DNA of 64,000 nucleotides from Pseudomonas farris. GTDB lineage: Bacteria > Pseudomonadota > Gammaproteobacteria > Pseudomonadales > Pseudomonadaceae. The stretch's first letter is position 1, and each line of letters opens with the position of its first letter. Of the stretch, positions 58,596 through 64,000 are shown piece by piece. A program made the translations under genes and the position numbers. The DNA lies in assembly GCF_019145235.1 (NCBI RefSeq), contig NZ_JAHSTV010000001.1:62001-126000 (forward strand), given 5' to 3'. The notes under the pieces were generated by a model, which was not told where the DNA came from, made no database searches, and was given only the letters and a program-made list of their open reading frames with translations.

Positions 58596-59078
58596 TCAAT
58601 TGCCCTCGGCAAAATCCCTTAACACCGCCCCATCCATCCGATACCGCACCCACTCCTCCTGCGGCTGTGCACCGAGGGATTTGTAGAATTCGATCGCCGG
58701 TTTGTTCCAGTCCAGCACGCTCCATTCGAAACGGCCGCAATCATTGGCGCAGGCGATTTTCGCCAGGTGGCGCAACAAGGTTTTACCGGCGCCGCCGCCC
58801 CGTTGTTCGGGAGTGATGTAGAGGTCTTCGAGGTACAGGCAGTTGCTGCCCAGCCAGGTGGAATAGCTGAAAAAGAACACCGCAAAGCCGATCGGCGAGC
58901 CATCGCGCAGGCAGATCAGGCCATGAGCGGTGGCGCCCTCGCTGAACAGGCTACGCTCGATGTCGGCGACGCTGGCGATGACTTCGTGGCGGGCACGTTC
59001 GAAGTCCGCCAGTTCAGTGATGAACGCGAGGATTTGCGGAGCATCGCTGGGGGTTGCCGGGCGGATTTCGATCGTCAT
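58596..59078 (-). CDS. GNAT N-acetyltransferase
   Basis: A 160-residue GNAT protein with the acetyl-CoA motif PEQRGGGAGKTLL and the YLEDLYIT strand. The family with this pattern includes diamine and spermidine acetyltransferase-like proteins (FYKSLGAQPQEEW). Substrate is not assignable. It lies alone, downstream of the dgo promoter region on the minus strand. Confidence 0.88.
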   Translation of the reverse strand: MTIEIRPATPSDAPQILAFITELADFERARHEVIASVADIERSLFSEGATAHGLICLRDGSPIGFAVFFFSYSTWLGSNCLYLEDLYITPEQRGGGAGKTLLRHLAKIACANDCGRFEWSVLDWNKPAIEFYKSLGAQPQEEWVRYRMDGAVLRDFAEGN

Positions 59079-59229
59079 GAACGTGCCTTGTCAAAAATTG
59101 AAAACGCCATACTAAGTCCGCGCGCGGCGCTCGTCACATTTGAAAGCAAAACGTCATGTAGCATTAATGTTTTGTGGCGCTTTGTATGAATGGGCCAGCC
59201 TGCGAAATCAGCGTGACTGTACTGACGTC

Positions 59230-59252
59230 TTCGCGGGCAAGCCCGCTCCCAC
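59230..59252. repeat. Single REP element
   Basis: A lone copy with one change (TTCGCGGGCAAGCCCGCTCC). No partner within 150 bases, unlike the other copies. Confidence 0.9.
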
Positions 59253-59298
59253 AGGGTGCTCATTGATCACAAAAACCGAGTCGAATCCAAGGACTTTT

Positions 59299-59955
59299 AT
59301 GACCACTGCCGCTTTCGCGCCGCTGCACACTCTGGCTTCTGAACTGCTGCCCCACGCGCTGGAACCTGGCGAGGACGGCGCCCATGATCTGTCGCACTTA
59401 CAGCGGGTGTGGCACAACGTGCGCACGCTTCATGCCGAAGAAGGCGGTGATCTTGAGGTGCTGCTGGCAGCCGTGCTGTTGCACGATTGCGTGGCGGTAG
59501 AGAAGAACTCGCCGCAGCGCTCACAGGCATCACGGCTGGCGGCGCAGAAAGCTTCGACAGTACTGGTAGTCATGGATTGGCCTGACGCAAAAATCACAGC
59601 AGTCTCCCACGCCATCGAAGCCCACAGCTTCAGCGCCAACATCACGCCCATCACCCTCGAAGCGAAAATCATCCAGGACGCCGACCGCCTCGATTCCCTT
59701 GGCATGCTCGGCGTGGCGCGTACCTTCTATATCGCCGGGCGCATGGGCAGTGCGCTGTACGACCCTTTGGACCCAGAGGCAAAAGAACGGGACTACGACG
59801 ACAAACGCTTTTGCCTCGATCATTTCCAGGCCAAGCTGCTGCACCTGGCGGACGGTTTCCAAACGACCACCGGTCAACGTCTGGCACAGATTCGCCACGA
59901 ACGCCTGAAGGGTTTCATGGAGCTGTTCAAGGAAGAAATCGGCGTCGACCATTAA
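59299..59955 (+). CDS. HD-domain phosphohydrolase
   Basis: A 218-residue HD-superfamily hydrolase from ATG 59299 (MTTAAFAPLHTLASEL). His33 (HDLSHLQRVWHN), His62-Asp63 in LLHDC and the later Asp in IIQDADRLDSLG form the metal site. The YedJ-like group acts on small phosphorylated or nucleotide substrates; the substrate is unknown. The open frame before 59299 runs through a REP copy and is not coding. Confidence 0.87.
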   Translation: MTTAAFAPLHTLASELLPHALEPGEDGAHDLSHLQRVWHNVRTLHAEEGGDLEVLLAAVLLHDCVAVEKNSPQRSQASRLAAQKASTVLVVMDWPDAKITAVSHAIEAHSFSANITPITLEAKIIQDADRLDSLGMLGVARTFYIAGRMGSALYDPLDPEAKERDYDDKRFCLDHFQAKLLHLADGFQTTTGQRLAQIRHERLKGFMELFKEEIGVDH

Positions 59956-60048
59956 GCATGAGCGACACCGCTCGTCGTTCATCAGGCACCAATCCAGGTC
60001 AGGGAGGACCAATATCGGGTAAGGACTCTAATCAACGGAGACGACACC

Positions 60049-60363
60049 ATGATCACGTCCCGACTGACCGCCCTCGCTCTCACCACGCTGCTCTCCTCCG
60101 TCGCGTTCGCCGCGACCAGCTCTTCCGGGACCGACCCGACCGATCCACTCGAAAGGCCCGAATCTTCGGCCACCCAAGGCATCGACAGCGGCCGGTCTCC
60201 TTCTCCGACGGCCACAGACCCACGGGTTTATCACGATGACGCGGGCGCTCAGGGCGGGATGAATACACCCGGCACCCAGACTCCCGACAACGCGGGAACT
60301 GGCGTCGGCTCGAAAACCACCACCGGTGGCTCGGGCTCCGAAGGCCGCAGCACCAGTCCATAA
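60049..60363 (+). CDS. Small exported Ser/Gly/Thr-rich protein
   Basis: A 104-residue protein with a signal peptide (MITSRLTALALTTLLSSVAF, cleaved near AATS) and a low-complexity body rich in Ser, Thr, Gly, Pro and Asp (TPGTQTPDNAGTGVG). Such disordered periplasmic or surface proteins are common in pseudomonads and unassigned. It begins a run of three small plus-strand genes. Confidence 0.75.
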   Translation: MITSRLTALALTTLLSSVAFAATSSSGTDPTDPLERPESSATQGIDSGRSPSPTATDPRVYHDDAGAQGGMNTPGTQTPDNAGTGVGSKTTTGGSGSEGRSTSP

Positions 60364-60417
60364 GTTCGCCGATGCGAGCGACATGCAATACCTATCGATC
60401 CTAACGAAGAGGTAACC

Positions 60418-60672
60418 ATGAACGTCGATAAAAACCTGGAAAAAGAAGTCCTGACCCGTCTGCTGCACGCCCACCCAAATGGCTTGGGCAAGGAGGTTCT
60501 GGACAATTACCGGGGGGAGAGAGTCGTGGCCAGCACGCTCGCGACTCTGCAGGAACGCGGATTGATCCAGCACGGTCATGTGACCTGCAACGAAGCCGGC
60601 GAGCACTCGCTGAACCTGCCGATCAAACTCAGCGCCGCAGGGGTTGAAGCGGCGCGCAAGCTGGATATTTAA
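60418..60672 (+). CDS. Small hypothetical protein
   Basis: An 84-residue protein (MNVDKNLEKEVLTRLLHAHP) preceded by GAAGAGG. Its length and helix pattern (ASTLATLQERGLIQHGHV) suggest a winged-helix-like fold. I do not recognise a named family. Confidence 0.7.
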   Translation: MNVDKNLEKEVLTRLLHAHPNGLGKEVLDNYRGERVVASTLATLQERGLIQHGHVTCNEAGEHSLNLPIKLSAAGVEAARKLDI

Positions 60673-60676
60673 CCGC

Positions 60677-60704
60677 GTAGGAGCTGCCGCAGGCTGCGAT
60701 CTTT
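60677..60704. repeat. Single second-family REP element
   Basis: GTAGGAGCTGCCGCAGGCTG and trailing CGATCTTT, one copy only, just after the 84-residue gene. Confidence 0.8.
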
Positions 60705-60762
60705 GCCTGTGAATGCTTGAAGAGTTCCTACGGATATACATCCTGAAACCAGGAGAAATCCC

Positions 60763-61143
60763 ATGCCTCGTGGAAGCAAAGACAAATACACCGCCGAGCA
60801 AAAACGCAAGGCCGAACACATCGAAGAAAGCTACGAGCACAAAGGCGTGTCGAAAGATGAAGCCGAAGCTCGTGCCTGGGCCACGGTAAACAAACAGTCA
60901 GGTGGAGGTGAACGCGCCGGCGGCTCCGGGCGCAAGAAGCCGGCCAGCGCCAAGTCTGCAGACCGCAAGGAATCATCCCGACGTGCGGTGGCCACCCGTG
61001 AAGGCAAGCCGCGCAACAGCAAGGCTTCGCGCGATACGCAAACGGTGGACAGCCTGATGAAAGAAGCCCGGGCGAAGAAGATTCCGGGGCGTTCGAGCAT
61101 GCGCAAGCAAGAGTTGATCGAGGCGTTGCGCAAAGCCGGCTAA
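60763..61143 (+). CDS. Basic protein with SAP/Rho-N-like C-terminus
   Basis: A 126-residue highly basic protein. Residues 1-45 (YTAEQKRKAEHIEESYEHKG, then AWATVNKQSGGG) match proteins often labelled plasmid stabilization, a Lys-rich linker follows, and residues ~95-126 (SLMKEARAKKIPGRSSMRKQ) resemble the SAP/Rho N-terminal nucleic-acid-binding fold. It probably binds DNA or RNA; there is no plasmid nearby. AGGAG precedes the ATG. Confidence 0.8.
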   Translation: MPRGSKDKYTAEQKRKAEHIEESYEHKGVSKDEAEARAWATVNKQSGGGERAGGSGRKKPASAKSADRKESSRRAVATREGKPRNSKASRDTQTVDSLMKEARAKKIPGRSSMRKQELIEALRKAG

Positions 61144-61175
61144 GGGTCCGGATTTGAGGTGAGTTTGAGGGCCTC

Positions 61176-61268
61176 TTCGCGAGCAAGCCCGCTCCCACAT
61201 TGGATCTGTGTCGTTCACACATTCAACGATCAACACAGATCCAATGTGGGAGCGGGCTTGCTCGCGAA
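61176..61268. repeat. REPIN: inverted pair with palindromic loop
   Basis: REP copies at 61176-61198 and 61246-61268. The spacer itself continues the pairing (TTGGATCTGTGT against ACACAGATCCAA), so this copy forms one long stem. Suggests a recent, little-decayed insertion. Confidence 0.95.
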
Positions 61269-61277
61269 AGCGGTGGA

Positions 61278-62207
61278 TCAAGCGCCGAAAGTCTTCCAGA
61301 TCAACGCATCCACCTCAGCCGCCCCCGGCGAAGTCGCCGGCCCCCAGCGAGTGACCGCCAATGCCGCAGCCGCATTCGCCCGCCGCGCCGCTTCGACTGC
61401 CGATATTCCGTGCGCCAACCCGGCGACAAAAACGCCCGCGTGAGCATCCCCCGCGCCATTGCTGTCCACCGCCACGACCTTGAATCCCGGCACATGCTGG
61501 TGATCACCACGCTGGCTGATCCAGCACCCTTGCGGCCCATCGCGTACTACCATCAACACCTCGGTCGGCAGATGATCAACCAACCGCTTCAATGCCGCGC
61601 CGATATCCGTCGCCCCGGTAAACCGCTGCGCCTCGACACGGTTGCTGGTCCACAGATCGATGCGCGGCAACAGGGCCTTCATCAGCGGTGCGTCCGGCGA
61701 ATCCGCCAATGGCCCCGGATCGAACACCACCTTGATCCCGTCCGGCAAATCCAGCACCCAATTCACCAGCGCCTGAGCCTTGCCGCCATGCAGCAGGCTA
61801 TAGCCGCTGACATAGACAAAGTCCCCCGCCTCGGCTGGCACACTCGCCAGGTCTTCGGCGGTCAATTCGCCTTCGGCACCGATGCAGGAAATGAACGTGC
61901 GCTCGGCCGAGGCTTCGGTCAGCGCGACGCACAGCCCGGTGTCGCGCTCAGTGCTCTGACCGAGGCCGATCCGAATGCCTTCAGCCGTCATCGCCTCTCG
62001 GGCCATGTCGCCGAAACGGCCCTTGCCATGGCCACCGAGGTAGACCACCGGCAAGCCGTTTCGCCGGGCCGCAGCCATCACATTGAAGCCACCGCCAGCC
62101 TCGAAACGGGCGGATTGCGCCAGCACGTCACCGCCCGATTGAGGCAGTTTATCCACGGCCATGACCAGATCGATCATGACCTGGCCGGTGTGTAGCATTT
62201 TAGGCAT
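61278..62207 (-). CDS. PfkB-family sugar or nucleoside kinase
   Basis: A 309-residue ribokinase-superfamily kinase with the catalytic DSNGAGDAHAG near residue 252 and N-terminal GGGFNVMAAARRNG. Its start codon lies within the last codons of the permease gene (eight-base overlap), so they are coupled. The family phosphorylates sugars or nucleosides. With the permease and an N-glycosidase-like gene it may salvage a nucleoside; the substrate is unknown. Confidence 0.88.
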   Translation of the reverse strand: MPKMLHTGQVMIDLVMAVDKLPQSGGDVLAQSARFEAGGGFNVMAAARRNGLPVVYLGGHGKGRFGDMAREAMTAEGIRIGLGQSTERDTGLCVALTEASAERTFISCIGAEGELTAEDLASVPAEAGDFVYVSGYSLLHGGKAQALVNWVLDLPDGIKVVFDPGPLADSPDAPLMKALLPRIDLWTSNRVEAQRFTGATDIGAALKRLVDHLPTEVLMVVRDGPQGCWISQRGDHQHVPGFKVVAVDSNGAGDAHAGVFVAGLAHGISAVEAARRANAAAALAVTRWGPATSPGAAEVDALIWKTFGA

Positions 62208-63666
62208 GAGCCGGCTCGATCAACGCGGCGCGGCGGTCTTTGGCACCGCCGAGTACCCAGTAACTGCCACCGGCCACCAGGAACGTCACGATCCAGCCCA
62301 GGCCGTTGTGGCCCAGCCAGGAGTCGGACAAAAAGCCCCGGAACCAGACATCTTGTTCAGTGGTGCCAATGGTGGTGAAACTGAAACCCAGCACAATCGC
62401 CAGCGCCCATGCACCGAAGGCGCGCCACTCGACGCCGCCGCGATACCAGTAGGCGCTGCTCGGGCTGACGTCCAGCAGGTCTTTGGGGCTGTAGTAATGC
62501 CGGTGAATCAGGTCGACCACAAAAATCCCGACCCACGCCGTGATCGGCACGGCCAGCAAGGAAATGAAAGTGATGAACGGGCCGTAGAAGCTCTCGGCGA
62601 TCAGCATGAAGTAGATCGAACCGGCGAAGATCGCAATGATATCGAGCACCACCGCATACACGCGTTTGACCTTCAGGCCGAGGGTCAAAGTGGTCAAACC
62701 GGCGGAGTACACCGACAGGTTGTTCGACAGCAGCAGCCCGCCGAATGCGGTGATCAGGTACGGCACGGCCATCCAGGTCGGCAGCATGTCGCGGATCGCG
62801 ACGATCGGGTCAGTGGCCGAGGCCAGATCATTGTTGCCCACCGACAGCAGGCCGCCGAGGGTGATCAGCAGCACCAGCGGAATCCCCGCACCGAACGCCG
62901 CCGACGCCACCAGACGCACGGCTTTGACGCTGCGGTGCTGGTAGCGCGACATGTCGGCGCCAGCGTTGGCCCAACCGATCCCGGTGCCGGCGGCCATGGT
63001 GCCGATGCCGATGATCATCGCGCTCAGGGGTGCTGGCGTGGCGTTGAATACGGCACTCCAGTCGATGGTCGCGCAGAGGAAACCGCCGACCAGGATGTTC
63101 AACGCACCGAACACGTAGGTCGCCCATCTCTGGATTACCAGCAACGTGGCGTGACCGAGGCCGGACACCGACAACGTCAGCAGTACAAAAATCGCGATAA
63201 AAACCAGGGTCAGCAGCGGCGCGCTTTTGGCTTCCACCGGCGAGCCGAACAGAATCGAGCACAACGACAGCAAGACGAATGCAGCGGTGGTGGTGTTGAC
63301 GGTTTCCCAACCCAGTCGCGACATCAGCGAGACCAGCGTCGGGCCGATATTGCCGCGCACACCGAAGATAGCTCGCGACAACGTCAGGCTCGGTGCGCGA
63401 CCACGGCGACCGGCAATGGAGATGATCCCGACCACCGCGAAAGAGCCGGCGGCACCGAGGATGGCGACGATGATCGCCTGCCAGATCGCCAGGCCGCGGA
63501 AGGCCACCAGCGTGGCGCCCAACGGCAAACCAAGAATGGAAATGTTCGCTGCGAACCAGACCCAGAACAGTTGCAGTGGATGACCATTGCACTCCCCTTC
63601 CGGCACCGGCTCGATACCACGGGTTTCCAATTGTCCGGCACTTTGTCCGGTGTTCGATGAACTCAT
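62200..63666 (-). CDS. NCS1-type purine/cytosine permease
   Basis: A 488-residue 12-helix permease from ATG 63666 (MSSSNTGQSAGQLETRGIEP). The NCS1 features are clear: QLFWVWFAANISILGLPLGA in the first helices and SRAIFGVRGNIGP in the loop. NCS1 proteins import cytosine, purines, uracil, thiamine or hydantoins. It overlaps the PfkB gene by eight bases. The ATG at 63720 is not favoured because of the weaker context. Confidence 0.9.
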   Translation of the reverse strand: MSSSNTGQSAGQLETRGIEPVPEGECNGHPLQLFWVWFAANISILGLPLGATLVAFRGLAIWQAIIVAILGAAGSFAVVGIISIAGRRGRAPSLTLSRAIFGVRGNIGPTLVSLMSRLGWETVNTTTAAFVLLSLCSILFGSPVEAKSAPLLTLVFIAIFVLLTLSVSGLGHATLLVIQRWATYVFGALNILVGGFLCATIDWSAVFNATPAPLSAMIIGIGTMAAGTGIGWANAGADMSRYQHRSVKAVRLVASAAFGAGIPLVLLITLGGLLSVGNNDLASATDPIVAIRDMLPTWMAVPYLITAFGGLLLSNNLSVYSAGLTTLTLGLKVKRVYAVVLDIIAIFAGSIYFMLIAESFYGPFITFISLLAVPITAWVGIFVVDLIHRHYYSPKDLLDVSPSSAYWYRGGVEWRAFGAWALAIVLGFSFTTIGTTEQDVWFRGFLSDSWLGHNGLGWIVTFLVAGGSYWVLGGAKDRRAALIEPAHA

Positions 63667-63792
63667 GAAAACTGCTCCTGTTGCCATTGTTGTGATTGTG
63701 GGCAATTCGGAAGTTGACATAACTTTCCGGCGGTCCTGGCCATATCAGTGCGCTCCATTGCGGGTGAAAAATCTCAAATGTGCGTTGCGCCC

Positions 63793-63874
63793 TTCGCGAG
63801 CAAGCCCGCTCCCACAGGTTCGATGTGAACCATGAGAATTGCGCCATCCTTGTGGGAGCGGGCTTGCTCGCGAA
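63793..63874. repeat. REPIN: inverted pair of REP elements
   Basis: REP copies at 63793-63815 and 63852-63874, TTCGCG ends outermost, between the permease and the partial gene at the right edge. Confidence 0.95.
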
Positions 63875-63887
63875 GACGTCAGTACAG

Positions 63888-64000
63888 TCAACGCAAAGAC
63901 AACAGCCCCTGCACCAACGGTTCCAGCTGCAAATCATTTACCGCTTTAACCTGCTCGATCATCGCCACCGGCCAACTCTCAAGCCCCAGACAAGCCCCAA
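63888..64000 (-). CDS. 3' end of a possible ADP-ribosylglycohydrolase-like gene
   Basis: An open minus-strand frame enters from the right edge and stops at TGA (63888-63890). It encodes about 37 residues, including GACLGLESWPVAMIEQVKAV, with the GA..G...P patch that ends ADP-ribosylglycohydrolase (DraG-type) proteins. The identity is tentative because only the tail is present. It is upstream of the permease and kinase on the same strand. Confidence 0.45.
   Translation of the reverse strand, partial: GACLGLESWPVAMIEQVKAVNDLQLEPLVQGLLSLR

Overview
The window looks like a Pseudomonas chromosome of the P. fluorescens group. Supporting this are the GC-rich coding style, UndA (1-undecene) and RbdA-like proteins, an RsmI-type CsrA paralogue, the NAGGN osmoprotectant operon, and about a dozen inverted pairs of the GAGCGGGCTTGCTCGC-type REP element in intergenic gaps. 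There is no rRNA, tRNA, CRISPR array, transposase or prophage. Most of it is core chromosome. Statements about PAO1 gene order are from memory and were not checked.

Layout: 1-10.5 kb is a conserved housekeeping block: serC (cut by the window edge), gyrA, mtnA, a methylthioadenosine deaminase, ubiG, mupP, a YciK-type SDR, then a diguanylate cyclase behind a sigma-54-like promoter and a structured leader. 10.7-25 kb holds undA, rbdA, a 1576-residue toxin gene, an ABC exporter, a DsbA-like protein, trhO, bolA, a DUF2059 protein and fumC. The toxin gene sits in what is otherwise an rbdA-to-fumC block resembling PA0861-PA0854. 25-39 kb has an EamA transporter, a thiolase, polyphosphate:AMP phosphotransferase, mnmC, the NAGGN genes (asnO, ngg, M42 peptidase), yheU, rsmI, a YnfA protein, an SDR and a DUF3309 peptide.

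39-51 kb carries an LtaS-like phosphotransferase, a START protein, a cysteine-cluster protein, a MocR regulator with clear direct-repeat operators, a lipoprotein/OmpA cluster, and the electron-transfer-flavoprotein locus (etfBA divergent from ETF-QO) with a PsrA-type operator, a near-consensus sigma-70 promoter and a structured leader. 51-64 kb has an AraC/alcohol-dehydrogenase divergent pair, a D-galactonate catabolic cluster (dgoK-A-D-T plus an IclR regulator), small stress-type proteins, and a PfkB kinase/NCS1 permease/ADP-ribosylglycohydrolase-like cluster cut by the right edge.

The most unusual item is the gene at 14212-18942. It encodes a very large protein with no signal peptide, a hydrophobic central region, and a C-terminal segment with the DxE and PCxxC zinc motifs of toxin deaminases. 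No immunity gene lies beside it. The next most interesting signals are regulatory: the sigma-54-like promoter and folded leader before the diguanylate cyclase, the ETF-QO leader with a possible 13-codon upstream ORF, the MocR operator repeats, and a CsrA consensus on the rsmI ribosome-binding site.
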